From: Ovis canadensis
Taxonomy: Eukaryota > Chordata > Mammalia > Artiodactyla > Bovidae
DNA: 64,000 nucleotides
Reading direction: 5' to 3'
Assembly: GCF_042477335.2 (NCBI RefSeq)
Contig: NC_091245.1
Span: 88,636,501 to 88,700,500, forward strand
Shown: positions 24,793-37,160 of the stretch, piece after piece
Position numbering within the stretch: the first letter of the stretch is position 1
Layout: every line of letters starts with the position of its first letter
Program-made: the position numbers and the translations under genes
The notes under the pieces: model-generated
Databases searched by the model: none
The model's input: the letters and a program-made list of their open reading frames with translations, nothing else
What the model was told of the DNA's origin: nothing

Positions 24793-26867
24793 ATGAAGTA
24801 GTCCTAGTTCCATCTTAACGCTAAAGAAGACCTTGCCTTCATATGCCCGTATGATGGCTGAAGAAACTGTCTGAGAGGGCATTTTCCAGACCCCTTGACT
24901 GCTCTATGATTTATAATAACAGGGCAGATTAACAATAGGTCTGTTCTGTGTATCTAAAATGACAAGCTTCGCTTCTCTCTAATCTCTGAATAGCTGTCCA
25001 ACACCTCTTTCCCTCTTTGAACTCTTTTCAAGGATCTGGGGACTGCTTTCCTGATCAAGACACAGCCTAGGGTTTATTCTGAATTCTTTGTCTTTATCTC
25101 AAGTGCTCTGAGCATGTTAGCTTGGACTTGGAGTTGTGGCTGGGCATTGGGCCTTGACTGGGTTTTTCCCATTCTCAGCAGAGTGTACCAGGCTTGGTTG
25201 GGTTTGGAGATTCTCCAGCTAAGCCCCACCCTCAGAGAGGTGCCATGGCTCCAGCCGTTAGAGAAGCAGTCAGGAATCGTGGTAACAGCAGCTTTCTCAG
25301 AATCCACAGGAGACTGCGGGGGCAAAAGAGAAAATGAAAAGGTTCTAGAGAGGTGGGATTTTCTTCTTTTTCAACAAGATGTTTCATCATCACATTTCCC
25401 CTAATGTTGCCACACTGTTGCTTTTATAAGCTCCACATCTAATTCTGACCCATTTGGAAAAAGGTTAGCTAGAATCATTTCCCACTGAATTCTCTTTATA
25501 TTGCTTCTCATAACAGGCTAGGCCTAGAGTTGTGATAACAATTAAAGCTCTGACTAAAGTAATATTATTACTCATAATAGTTATGAGCCATCCAAAGGAA
25601 AGGAACTTTTTTGGTAAATAAAAAAAAATTTTATAAGGAAATATTTTATAAATATTTGACCTGTAGGTTGTTATTTTCATTTTAGAGATAGGGAAACTGA
25701 GCCTTAGGACTCATAAAAATGCTGTGAGAGTAGAATGAACTGGTGTCTGAGAAGTGCTCAGGATACAGTAAACAACTTGACATAATTATTGTCATTATTC
25801 TTGGTTTTATCTATTCTCATTTGAGATGACAAATAGGGAAATAGAAGCCATCATTTAGAATCTTTTGGAGAGAGCCAGCTGGTCTCTCAGCCAGTCCTTG
25901 AAGGATATGGACCTTAACTGGCCTATCACAGTTGGCCCATGGATCTGAACCTTTGGCTTACATGGTAAGTGGCTGCAGAGCCTTAAGAACTAGCAACCCA
26001 TCCTAGACTTCCCAATCAAAATCTCCAAAGATAGCTCGTAGAAACTCATATTCAGAAAAACACTTGGTCAGCTGATACTGTTGGGCACAGACTCTGGTGA
26101 GGGCTGACCTCTATTTTGGGTCTTGGAATATTTTTGCCAGAGGTGTTAAGTTTTGGAAGATGCTTATAGTTAGCAACAGTTTAGAGATAGACATTCTTAT
26201 GCTTGGCTCATTACTAGAAAATTAACACAATCTTCCTGGAGACCTTTTCGCACAAAATGTCAGTAGCTACTAGGATGTTTCTTGACACTAACAATAACGC
26301 AAAAAACTGGAAGCAAATTTGGTGTTGTGTTCATTATTATATATACACATAACAGGATGATATATAGTCATGGTTTAGAATAAAATTTATTTACATTAAA
26401 ATCTTCACAACACATTGTTACGCAAAAAAGCATGCTTCAAGACAATATGATCAAATTATTGTGTTTGTGAAAATAGATACACCAAAATGTTAGTTAACAT
26501 AAATTTCCCTGGGTGATTAGATTATGAATAATTTTTTTTATTTGTCTAGTATATATTTTTTTAAAGTTTTGTCATAAGAATACATATTAATTTTATTATA
26601 AGAAAAATTAAATAAACATTATGATAAAAACCATAATCCAGGTAAGTCCCTCTGAAGTTACATCCAGGTCATCATACTTCTATTTTGGGTAGTCTTCAAA
26701 TATAGATTTTGGAGTTGTGTTATCTATAAATGGTGACTATCATTCATTACCACTTGATCTGTACTGACACTGTGCACAGAAGATAATCCTAATTTCAGTT
26801 TTGGTGTTCATAGCTGTCGAATCCTGGTGTTGTGCACACAATTTGGCTACTGTGATGGGGACATTTG
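24793..26867. other. Unique and AT-rich intergenic DNA
   Basis: A weak MIR-like stretch lies at about 25676-25810. The AT-rich part 26330-26640 resembles an ancient interspersed repeat I cannot name. The 96-codon frame at 25114-25404 has no recognised family. Confidence 0.4.
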
Positions 26868-26990
26868 TTCAATAAACATTTATTGAAGACTTTCTTTGGG
26901 CCAGACTTTGAGGATTGTTGTTGTTGTTTAGTCACTGAGTCATATCTTATTCTTAAGTATATGTCTGACCCCATGGACTTACATACTTAA
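26868..26990 (-). repeat. L2-like end plus short Bov-tA 3' fragment
   Basis: CAATAAACATTTATTGAAGA is the reverse complement of the L2 3' end. It is followed at about 26917 by GTTGTTTAGTCACTGAGTCA, a short piece of a Bov-tA 3' end. Confidence 0.45.
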
Positions 26991-27057
26991 ATAATGTATA
27001 ATTATGGCCCTAAAGAGTGCTGAAGGTAGGAAAGAATAAAATGTAAAAAAGATTACG

Positions 27058-27271
27058 TGTGTGTGATTAGTTGTGTCTGACTCTTTGTGGCCACATGAAT
27101 TGTAGCCTGCCAGGTTCCTCTGCCCATGGAATTTTCCAGGCAAGAATACTGGAGTGGGTTGCTGTTTCCTACTCCAGAGGATATCCCAGACCCAGGGATC
27201 AAACCCATGCCTCTTGTGCCTCCTGTTTTGGCAGGCGGATTCTTTACCACTAGGGCCATCTGGGAAGCCCC
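27058..27271 (-). mobile_element. Bov-tA SINE
   Basis: Antisense: TTGTGTCTGACTCTTTGTGG ... GGCAGGCGGATTCTTTACCA, head CTGGGAAGCCC. Confidence 0.9.
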
Positions 27272-27480
27272 CAAAAGAAACTCTAAGTGACCTAATAGAG
27301 GTGAGACTATGAGAACCCAGAGCCTTGAGGGAGAATCCAATTTTTGCGAGGAAAGTCAGGAAAGGCTTAATTGAGGAGACAACTTTTAAGCTTGGTTTTA
27401 AAGGTGGAAGTTTTCCAGGTGTAGAGGAAGGGCGTTTCTAGGAAGAGTGAGCCACTGATACATAGACTCAGAGTAGTGAA
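27272..27480. other. Short unique DNA
   Basis: An antisense L2-like stretch is possible (AGGAAAGGCTTAATTGAGGA near 27358); otherwise nothing. Confidence 0.3.
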
Positions 27481-27490
27481 AAGTCACCAT

Positions 27491-27760
27491 ACTGCTGCTA
27501 AGTTGCTTCAGCCGTGTCCAACTCTGTGCGACCCCATAGATGGCAGCCCACCAGGCTCCCCTGTCCCTGGGATTCTCTAGGCAAGAACACTGGAGTGGGC
27601 TGCCATTTCCTTCTCCAATGCATGAAAGTGAAAAGTGAAAGTGAAGTCGCTCAGTCGTGTCCGACTCTTCACGACCCCATGGACTGCAGCCTACCAGGCT
27701 TCTCCATCCATGGGATTTTCCAGGCAAGAGTACTGGAGTGGGGTGCCATTGCCTTCTCCG
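27491..27760 (-). mobile_element. Bov-A2 SINE with target-site duplication
   Basis: Antisense Bov-A2 with both monomers. It is flanked by AAGTCACCAT at 27481-27490 and 27761-27770, a perfect 10-bp duplication, so the insertion is fairly recent. Confidence 0.93.
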
Positions 27761-27808
27761 AAGTCACCATGGGGAACGCTGAGAAATCAAGTGTGGCTAG
27801 AGCATGGG

Positions 27809-28028
27809 ATGGGCTTCCCTGGTGGCTCAGATAGTAAAGAATCTGCTTGCAATGTGGGAGACCAGGTTTGATCCCTGGATTGGGAAGATTCCCTGGAGAC
27901 AGAAATGGCAACCCATTCCAGTATTCTTGCCTGGAGAATTCCATGGACAGAGGAGCCTGGAGGGCTACAGTCCATGGGGTTGCAAAGAGTTGGACAAGAC
28001 TGAGCTACTAAGACACACACACAGATAG
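27809..28028 (+). mobile_element. Bov-tA SINE with target-site duplication
   Basis: Complete Bov-tA: head GGGCTTCCCTGGTGGCTCAG, end GGACAAGACTGAGCTACTAA and an (AC)n-like tail. AGAGCATGGG occurs at 27799-27808 and 28029-28038, a perfect 10-bp duplication. Confidence 0.93.
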
Positions 28029-28038
28029 AGAGCATGGG

Positions 28039-28949
28039 GTAGTAGGGAGAGAGGAAGAGAAATGCGCCAAGAGTGACAAATTAATACCTAATAGTAAAGA
28101 GTCTCATGAGTCATGATACAGATTTTCAACTTGATCTTTCGGGCAATGGAAATTGACAGATATTTATAAGCAAGAAAGTGATAACATAGATCTATGTTTA
28201 AGGACAAAACTGGGGACTGTGTGGAGGATGGGCAAGGTTTGGGGAAAGGCTAGCTATAAGAGATACATGAGAAGCTATTGCAGTAGTAAAAATGAGGGCT
28301 AATAAGAGTTTGGTCTAAATTGGTGGCCCTGGGAATGGAGAGAAAAGGCTTGATGCTGGGAGAAGTGGAGAAAAGGCTCCCTCTCTTTAGTCAATAGGGA
28401 GGAAATTTCCCCATTCCCTTGCTGTGTATTTCCATGTAAAGATGTAAACCTCCATATTGAACATTGCTCTGCCAACCCAAACTTGAATCAATACATAAGC
28501 ACCTGTGTTTGACAAAGCCCAGTGGATCCAGACCCAGTCTGCATTGAGTTTCCCCCCGCCAAAAATGAGTAACTGCTGCAGTGTACATAACAAAACCACC
28601 CCCAGCTCACATGTGTTTCTGTGATTCCTTAAGGAGCCGGAAGGAGATGAAAACAGTTTCCAGTGTTGGTTTTAAGAAAATGTCAGATCTAAAATACCCA
28701 ACCATATTCTCCCTCTGACTCAACACGCCTGGAGTATTCAGCGAGGCACCTTTAGAAATGATATAATCTTTTCAGTTGAGAACTGTTGACTCATGAAAAT
28801 GATATAAACTTTGGTTCCAGAGAGACCTGGATCTGTAATAATTGTGACCTTTGGTAAGTTACTCAATTTCTTAGTTTATTAAATGGCAATAATTTTACTT
28901 TTCAAGACTGTTGGAGAATCACTATATATATATATATAAAGCATTTTGT
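28039..28949. other. Unique intergenic DNA
   Basis: No exon or RNA gene is recognised. A short (TA)n run at 28923-28938 lies just before the BovB target site. Confidence 0.45.
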
Positions 28950-28963
28950 ACACTCTTGATCCA
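28950..28963 (+). repeat. Left target-site duplication of inverted BovB
   Basis: ACACTCTTGATCCA, repeated exactly at 32300-32313 on the far side of the BovB. Confidence 0.93.
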
Positions 28964-30020
28964 TGTGTAGAGTCTTCTCTTGTGTTGTTGGAAGAGGGTG
29001 TTTGCTATGACCAGTGCATTTTCTTGGCAAAACTCTATTAGTCTTTGCCCTGCTTCATTCCTCATTCCAAGGCCAAATTTGCCTGTTACTCCAGGTGTTT
29101 CTTGACTTCCTACTTTAGCATTCCAGTCCCCTATAATGAAAAGGACATCTTTTTTGGATGTTAGTTCTAAAAGGTCTTGTAGGTCTTCATAAAACCGTTC
29201 AATTTCAGCTTCTTCAGCATTACTGGTTGGGGCATAGACTTGGATTACTGTGATATTGAATGGTTTGCCTTGGAGACGAACAGAGATCATTCTGTCGTTT
29301 TTGAGATTGCATCCAAATACTGCATTTCGGACTCTTTTGTTGACCATGATGGCTACTCCATTTCTTCTAAGGGATTCCTGCCCGCAGTAGTAGATATAAT
29401 GGTCATCTGAGTTGAATTCACCCATTCCAGTCCATTTTAGTTCGCTGATTCCTAGAATGTCGACGTTCACCCTTGCCATCTCTTGTTTGACCACTTCCAA
29501 TTTGCCTTGATTCATGGACCTGACATTCCAGGTTCCTATGCAGTATTGCTCTTTACAGCATCAGATCTTGCTTCTATCACAAGTCACATCCACAGCGGGG
29601 TATTGTTTTTGCTTTGGCTCCATCCCTTCATTCTTTCTGGAGTTATTTCTCCACTGATCTCAGGTAGCATATTGGGCACCTACTGACCTGGGGAGTTCCT
29701 CCTTCAGTATCCTACTATTTTGCCTTTTCATACTGTTCATGAGTTTCTCAAGGCAAGAATACTGAAGTGGTTTGCCATTCCCTTCTCCAGTGGACCACAT
29801 TCTGTCAGACGTCTCCACCATGACCCGCCCATCTTGGGTTGCCCTGCAGGCATGGCTTAGTTTCATTGAATTAGACAAGGCTCTGGTCCTAGTGTGATTA
29901 GATTGACTAGTTTTCTGTGAGTATGGTTTCAGTGTGTCTGCCCTCTGATGCCCTCTTGCAATACCTACCATCTTACTTGGGTTTCTCTTACCTTGGGCGT
30001 GGAGTATCTCTTCACAGCGG
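28964..30020 (-). mobile_element. BovB LINE, inverted 5' segment
   Basis: Antisense BovB 5' region and endonuclease domain. The minus-strand frame 28922-29515 (about 186 BovB codons) keeps ISELKWTGMGEF and IGDWNAKVG, motifs of the apurinic-like endonuclease, and runs into flanking DNA after RRLYTWI. The upstream 5' region continues to about 30020, where the orientation flips. The endonuclease's later motifs are encoded in the sense segment, so the domain is split by the inversion. The bases abutting the left duplication repeat about 30 bp that also begin the sense segment. Confidence 0.92.
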
Positions 30021-32299
30021 CTCCAACAACACAAGAGAAGACTCTACATATGGATATCACCAGATGGTCAACACCGAAATCAGACTGATTATATTCTACA
30101 CAGCCAAAGATGGAGAAGCTCTACACAGTCAACAAAAACAAGACCAGGAGCTGACTGTGGCTCAGATCATGAACTCCTTATTACCAAATTCAGACTTAAA
30201 TTGAAGAAAGTAGGGAAAACCGCTAGACCATTCAGGTATGACCTAAATCAAATCCCTTATGATTAGACAGTGGAAGCGAGAAATAGATTTAAGGGCTTAG
30301 ATCTGATAGATAGAGTGCCTGATGAACTATGGAATGAGGTTCGTGACATTGTACAGGAGACTGGGATCAAGACTATCCCCATGGAAAAGAAATGCAAAAA
30401 AGCAAAATGGCTGTCTGGGGAGGCCTTACAAATAGCTGTGGAAAGAGGAGAGGCAAAAAGCAAAGGAGAAAAGGAAAGATATAAGCATCTGAATGCAGAG
30501 TTCCAGAGAATAGCAAGAAGAGATAAGAAAGCCTTCCTCAGCAATCAATGCAAAGAAATAGAGGAAAACAACAGAATAGGAAAGACTAGAGATCTCTTCA
30601 AGAAAATTAGAGATGTCAAGGGAACATTTCATGCAAAGATGGGCTCAATAAAGGACAGAACTGGTATGGACCTAACAGAAGCAGAAGATATTAAGAAGAG
30701 GTGGCAAGAATACACAGAAGAACTGTACAAAAAATATCTTCACAACCCAGATAATCATGATGATGTGATCACTCATCTAGAGCCAGACATCTTGGAACGT
30801 GAAGTTAAGTGGGCCTTAGAAAGCATCAGTACGAACAAAGCTAATGGAGGTGATGGAATTCCAGTTGAGCTGTTTCAAATCCTGAAAGATGATGCTGTGA
30901 AAGTGCTGCATTCAATATGCCAGCAAATTTTGAAAACTCAGCAGTGGCCACAGGACTGGAAAAGGTCAGTTTTCATTCCAATCCCAAAGAAAGGCAATGC
31001 CAGAGAATGCTTAAACTACCGCACAATTGCACTCATCTCACACGTTAGTAAAGTAATGCTCAAAATTCTCCAAGCCAGGCTTCAGCAATATGTGAACCGT
31101 GAACTCCCTGATGTTCAAGCTGGTTTTAGAAGAGGCAGAGGAACCAGAGATCAAATTGCCAACATCTGCTTGATCTTGAAAAAAGCAAGAGAGTTCCAGA
31201 AAAACATTTATTTCTGCTTTATTGACTATGCCAAAGCCTTTGACTGTGTGGATCACACTAAACTGTGGAAAATTCTGAAAGAGATGGGAATACCAGACCA
31301 CCTGAGCTGCCTCTTGAGAAATCTGTATGCAGGTCAGGAAGCAACAATTAGAACTGGATATGGAACAACAGACCAGTTCCAAATAGGAAAAGGAGTAGGT
31401 CAAGGCTGTATATTGTCACCTTCTTATTTAACTTCTATGCAGAGTACATCATGAGAAATGCTAGACTGGAAGAAACACAAGCTGGAATCAAGATTGCCGG
31501 GAGAAATATCAATAACCTCAGATATGCAGATGACCCCACCCTTATGGCAGAAAGTGAAGAGGAACTAAAAAGCCTCTTGATGAAAGTGAAAGAGGAAAGC
31601 GAAAAAGTTGGCTTAAAGCTCAACATTCAGAAAACTAAGATCATGGCATCCGGTCCCATCACTTCATGGGAGATAGAAGGGGAAACAGTGTCAGACTTTA
31701 TGTTTTTGGGCTCCAAAATCACTGCAGATGGTGACTGCAGCCATGAAATTAAAAGAGGCTTACTCCTTGGAAGAAAAGTTATGACCAACCTAGATAGCAT
31801 ATTCAAAAGCAGAGACATTACTTTGCTGACTAAGGTCCGTCTAGTCAAGGCTATGGTTATTCCTCTGGTCATGTATGGATGTGAGAGTTGGACTGTGAAG
31901 AAGGCTGAGTGCTGAAGAATTGATGCTTTTGAACTGTGGTGTTGGAGAAGACTCTTGAGAGTCCCTTGGACTGCAAGGAGATCCAACCAGTCCATTCTGA
32001 AGGAGATCAGCCTTGGGATTTCTTTGGAAGGAATGATGCTAAAGCTGAAACTCCAATACTTTGGCCACTTCATGCGAAGAGTTGACTCATTGGAAAGGAC
32101 TCTGATGCTGGGAGGGATTGGGGGCAGGAGGAGAAGGGGACGACAGAGGATGAGATGGCTGGATGGCATCGCTGACTTGATGAACATGAGTCGGAGTGAA
32201 TTCCGGGAGATGGTGATGAACAGGGAGGCCTGGCATGCTGCGATTCATGGGGTCACAAAGAGTCGGACATGACTGAGCGACTGACCTAAACTGAACTGA
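30021..32299 (+). mobile_element. BovB LINE, sense 3' segment
   Basis: Sense BovB from the end of the endonuclease (the D-H type motif SDHELL is readable near 30160) through the reverse transcriptase to the 3' tail ACTGAACTGAA at 32299. With the inverted piece at 28964-30020 it accounts for nearly a whole BovB (about 3.3 kb) between perfect 14-bp target-site duplications. Confidence 0.95.
30270..31915 (+). pseudogene. BovB reverse transcriptase, broken frame
   Basis: A 394-codon open frame (30270-31454) encodes the RT N-terminal part, with FIPIPKKGNARE and the catalytic-type FIDYAKAFDCVDH. Relative to the family, a one-base deletion near 31420 shifts the frame. The rest continues at 31451-31915 in another frame with the YADD catalytic motif (NNLRYADD), and ends at a TGA at 31913 that looks like a decayed CGA codon. 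The remaining C-terminal part is open again at 31955-32272. The gene is not functional as it stands, but the lesions are few, so the copy is comparatively young. Confidence 0.9.
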
Positions 32300-32313
32300 A
32301 CACTCTTGATCCA
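32300..32313 (+). repeat. Right target-site duplication of inverted BovB
   Basis: ACACTCTTGATCCA, an exact match to 28950-28963. Confidence 0.93.
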
Positions 32314-33008
32314 CAAAACTAATATTCAGAAAATAGCTTTTTGTTTAAACCTACTTACTCTTTCATAAGTCTATTCTAAACAAACTGTTGATTTATCTGA
32401 AAGGTTATGTTAATTTTTGTTTATAGCAGTTTAAGAAAAATAAAGGTAAGTTAGAACACTTTAAGAGAAAGATGATGAGAATGCAAAGATTCTAGAAGCA
32501 ACTTTTTTGTAAGCATTCTTTTTCTGATATTGACAGCTATGTAAGCATTCTGTTTCTGATATTGACAGCTATGTAAATTCATCCTAAACTCTTTGTCTTA
32601 GCTGCCAGGAAACGCAGAGCCATATTTGATATTCAAATCCAGAAACCCTTTGGATTAATATATTTGCTTCATTCTTACATTTTCTTGGGAAAGAATAGTA
32701 CATAAATAAATTTAGGAAATAATAAAATGTAATATGAAGATTTGTAGAAAAAACTGAGCAAGTTTAACATGCAAAATAGAAATCTAAGTGGGGAGTTAAT
32801 ATTTGTCTTCAAGTATTGAAAAACTGTTGTGTGAAAAAGAAAATAGACTTAAGTGCATTGTTCCAGACATCAAACACCTAAACAATAAATGGAAGATGCA
32901 GGAGAATTATTTAAATTAAATAAAAGAAGTATTTTTAAAACTACACTAATGGGATTGGATTTCTATTGGGAAAATGATTTTCCCATCACTGCAAGAATTG
33001 AATTTACC
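32314..33008. other. AT-rich unique DNA
   Basis: Holds the small tandem duplication at 32508-32571; otherwise no gene or repeat is recognised. Confidence 0.4.
32508..32571 (+). repeat. 32-bp tandem duplication (two units)
   Basis: Two adjacent 32-bp units containing TGTAAGCATTCT and CTGATATTGACAGCTA differ at one base (T versus G at unit position 13). Confidence 0.95.
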
Positions 33009-33210
33009 CACACGTGTTAGTTGCTCAGTTGTGTCTGACTCTTTGTGACCCCATGGACTGTAGCCTACCAGGCTCCTTTGTCCATGGGATTCTTCAGGCA
33101 AAAATACTGGCATGGGTAGCCATTCCCTTTCCCAGGGCCTCTTCCCAACCCAGGGATTGGAGCCAGGTCTCCCATATTGCAGGCAGATTCTTTACCATCT
33201 GAGCCACCAT
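33009..33210 (-). mobile_element. Bov-tA SINE
   Basis: Antisense: ACACGTGTTAGTTGCTCAGT ... GCAGGCAGATTCTTTACCAT, truncated at the tRNA head (GAGCCACCATAC). Confidence 0.88.
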
Positions 33211-33764
33211 ACTCAGTGAATTAGATGGCCTCTAAAAATGTATCTAGCCCAAATTCCCATAGTTACATTTCTAAGCAGCTGCTTTAGGATAGTTTGAAAA
33301 GATCACCGTCCATTCGTGGCCTAGGAAGCTCTCCACCAGGACTAATCTGAACTTGTTGATGGCTGGTTGGTGACAAGTCACAGAAAATTAGTGTGAACTC
33401 TAACATGCTTCAGATGAATAAACCCAGTTTTTATCTTTGGTCACCACATTTGGTACTTGGCAAATATCTGTTGTGTCCCACATAGTTAGGCACTGTGAAG
33501 GAGCCATGGGGCTCTCAAAAGAAAGAAGACCCCCTTGCAGCCCCAACCAGTAGCAATGGAGACCCATCCACAGTGATGAGCACACTTCACATTTAGTAAA
33601 TGCCATCTGTATTGGGTGGCTCTTGCACCCAAGAGATGACAATTTACTTATGTAATATTAACTTTCTATTTTGAAACAATTTCAACTCTGGGATTTCATT
33701 TCATGTTCTTTAAATGTGGTTCAGTATATTGGAACTGGATGAGAAAGCTGGGTCACAGAAAGGC
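33211..33764. other. Unique intergenic DNA
   Basis: Nothing recognised. Confidence 0.4.
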
Positions 33765-33775
33765 AGGCTGTCATT

Positions 33776-34107
33776 CAGTTCAGTTCAGTTCAGTCACTCA
33801 GTCGTGTCCGACTCTTTGCGACCCCATGAATCGCAGCACGCCAGGCCTCCCTGTCCATCACCGACTCCCGGAGTTCGCTCAGACTCACGTCCATCGAGTC
33901 AGTGATGCCATCCAGCCATCTCATCCTCTGTCGTCCCCTTCTCCTCCTGCCCCCAATCCCTCCCAGCATCAGAGTCTTTTCCAATGAGTCAACTCTTCAC
34001 AAGAGGTGGCCAGAGTACTGGAGTTTCAGCTTTAGCATCATTCCTTCCAAAGAAATCCCAAGGCTGATCTCCTTCAGAATGGACTGGTTGGATCTCCTTG
34101 CAGTCCA
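33776..34107 (-). mobile_element. BovB LINE 3'-end with target-site duplication
   Basis: Antisense, 5'-truncated to ~330 bp, close to consensus. AGGCTGTCATT at 33765-33775 and 34108-34118 is a perfect 11-bp duplication, which marks a recent insertion. Confidence 0.95.
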
Positions 34108-34118
34108 AGGCTGTCATT

Positions 34119-36999
34119 ACTGGTTATTAATGTTGGCTGCAACAGACAAATGCAGTACACCAGTGACTTAACACAATAAAAGTTTATTTTTCATGTCACC
34201 ATTAGATACAACTCAGTGATCTTTCTCCATCTTGTAGCTCTGCCATCTGGAACAGGCAACCTCCAAGGTCGCAGCAGGGAGTGAGAGCATGAGGATGCAT
34301 ACTTGTTCTTAACTACCTTGGCCTGAAAGTGACAGAGGCCACTTCTGTTTATATTTCATTGGCAAATATGTAGTCACATGGTCCTAACCCAAATAAATGG
34401 GGTGCTGGGGAAGGTAGATGATCCCATGGTATTTGGTGAGGATTAACTTGGATATGGTAAGGCCACATAGCAAGTTCATGACTTAAATAGAACTAGGAAT
34501 CAGACTTCCTGACTTCCAATCTTTCATTTTCTACTGTGAACCATGCTGTCTGATCTTCCTATTCAAATGAAATATCGTGTTTAGGGATCAATTCAGAGCA
34601 TTTTGAGGGCCAAGAAATCTGGAGTCAAAGATCTGACCTTAGAGTCTGGGGACCATGCTATAGCATCCCATGCAGTTTTCAAATGTATCTTTTCATAGAT
34701 TGACTGGATCAGAATCACCAAACCAAGAAGAGGGGACATGTGTGAGGAGTCATGAACACCCAGAACCATGGAAATCCACTTTGGAGGAAGGTGTTGGTTG
34801 GAGGTGGGGAAGGAGAACAGATCTAGGAAATTTCCCACCGTGAAGTATTCTCAGGGCCAACCAGACTGCAGGCTAATAAGGTAGCTATTCTTCAACTCAT
34901 ATTTGTTAAATATTTTCCTAATTATTTAGAGGAAAAGATGAATGCTGTATAGAAAAAAGACAAAAAGAAGACAGCAGACAGATGGCGCACATTCTCAATG
35001 GTCCCAAACAATTTATCATTGGTCCAGATGGGCTTTTTTATCTTGCAGAACAGAATCTCTGTAGTTAAATGGACTCACCCTTTAAGAATCAGTTAGTAAT
35101 CTTGAGCATAACTCTTAAGAGTCACTCCCTCAACCCCAAGGGAATTTATAGAATTTTAAAATTCTGGAAATACAATTTTCTCCATCTTGCTACCTTCCTA
35201 AGAATGCTTTAGTGTCCATTATTGTTTGGTGCCTTATGCTTCCTCTGGAGACCAGCTTTGGATCCCCAGATGCGTTAATGGAATGGTCTGTACATGGGCA
35301 TCTGTTGCCTTATTTCATTTGGGATAGCCATGTCCCATCTCCCTGACTTAGTGTGTATTATCTACAGAAGGAGTCAGCTTTGGCTTTTGTTTATTTCATC
35401 TTGACCTAAATTCTGTACCTTCAGCTACCATTTCTGCAAGGCTTTGAGACACTCTTTTCTCAGCCAGAGCAACCCCGAGACATCCAGGATGTCTCAAGCA
35501 TCACCAGGAACCTGCAATGATGATGCTCTGAGTGGGAAAAGTTTATGCAAGAAGAGAAGTTAATGTAGTTAGGAGAACTTTGATTTTTGTATTTCTTGAC
35601 TTACTTAAAGAACTCTACTCAGCAATACATTGTCATAATTTTATATGGAAGGCATTAACACACACACGGATAGATTTCTGTCTTGGTTACTGGAAGAGAA
35701 AGTGATGAAATGACGGAATATTGTCTTCCTTTTGTACATGTCAAAGAATATGAAACAAGAATATGTGCCTTTAAGTAGATTCTTTTTCTGTATAAGTTAT
35801 GCAATTGGAATTTGGTTTACTCAGGAAAAAATCAGTTACTTGTTTTTATCTCACACAGCTGTGAGAAAATGAGCCTACTAAACTATACAAAATGATTGAG
35901 AACATTTGTTTCTCAGCATTTCAGATTGGCTGGTGGCAACACAGAATGATATGGCCTTTAGGCAGTACTTTTCCAAGCCTTCCTCTTGCTTATAAAGCCT
36001 TACATAGAATCTGTAAATGTTTGAGATACACTTATTTGATTTATTCACAGAAAAAGGAATTTACAGAGATTTCCTTGGGGGAAAAAAAAAAAAAGTAAAA
36101 TGTGCTGTTAGAAAACAGGGCCCTTATGCCACTGCAGGACAGAACCATCCTCATAAAGAGATGAGTTTTTAATTCCCTTATTAATTTAATTAATTAGCTC
36201 ATGAATTCCCTATTTCATTATTCAAATAGATGTTGGGTATGTTCTACCACTGCTTTATTTTTTATTCTTAATACCTAATAGTAAAACGTCGGGAGATTTT
36301 ATTATTAAACACTATACAGCTCATGTTTTTTTTTTTTTTCCTTCTCTTGGTAGTATAGCTTTCCCACACTTTCTAGTATAAAAATTGCATGCAGTGAGTT
36401 CAAGGACACACATAATCCCTACACATAATCCCTGTGTGAGTGTGCGCTTGTGAGAGAGAGGGGTTCAAAAGCTCATGCAATCCATTGTGGGAAGTGGCAA
36501 AGGAGCTTTCATATTACCCAAGGGCCTGATCACATGTTTGCAACATTAAGCAGTTCTTTTCGGGGGTCATTCCCTTTCTTTTTTGGCCCATCTTAGGGGA
36601 GCCCTAGGGAAATTTTGGCATCCCATCCTATTCTCACCCTCCTATTGAAGGTTGGATTACTGTTTTTCTTTCTTACCATTTTGCCCACTCCACCAAACCT
36701 AGATTTCTCTGTATTGCTGGCCTTACTCCCCCAAGACCACACATCTCTCTTCCTGTGCACTCTATTGCGTATCTGATTCCCTGTACATAGTCTTCATCAG
36801 AGCCCTGGCTCAGGTCTCTCAGACTCAAGAAACTGCAATATGCTGTCTTGGAAATGAACTCAAAGAAATATTTTTCCAGTGTGACTGCCTTCCATGACCA
36901 GAAGCAGAGGCAGGCTGGAGAAGGAGAGATGCAAGCACCAGCAAGTGTCTAAGTGCCGTTCACTGATATTCACCCTCTGGGAAAGTCAGGACCACTGGA
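34119..36999. other. Unique intergenic DNA
   Basis: About 2.9 kb with no exon, RNA gene or young repeat. A-run at 36079-36093; a small near-tandem ACACATAATCCCT at 36407-36431; T-run near 36327-36340. The part 34119-34430 may be an ancient repeat of unknown family. Confidence 0.45.
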
Positions 37000-37160
37000 A
37001 CCTTCAAGATCATCTGGCATGGCCATTTTGTTTCACAGAAAAAGATACTGAAGACCATAGAACTGGGAGACTGACCTAAATCCTCACAGCTAAGAAGCAC
37101 CTAAACAGCCCCCATCTCTTGACTCCTGACCCAGTGCTCTTCTGCCATGTAGAACTGCCT
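37000..37160 (-). repeat. Weak MIR-like fragment
   Basis: TTTCACAGAAAAAGATACTG, CCTCACAGCTAAGAAGC and CCCAGTGCTCTTCTGCC follow the antisense MIR order, at high divergence. Confidence 0.4.

Noticed and set aside
30270..31454. 394-codon RT frame as a host gene or functional enzyme
   Set aside because: It is part of a BovB LINE, is cut off by a frameshift, and its endonuclease is split by the inversion.
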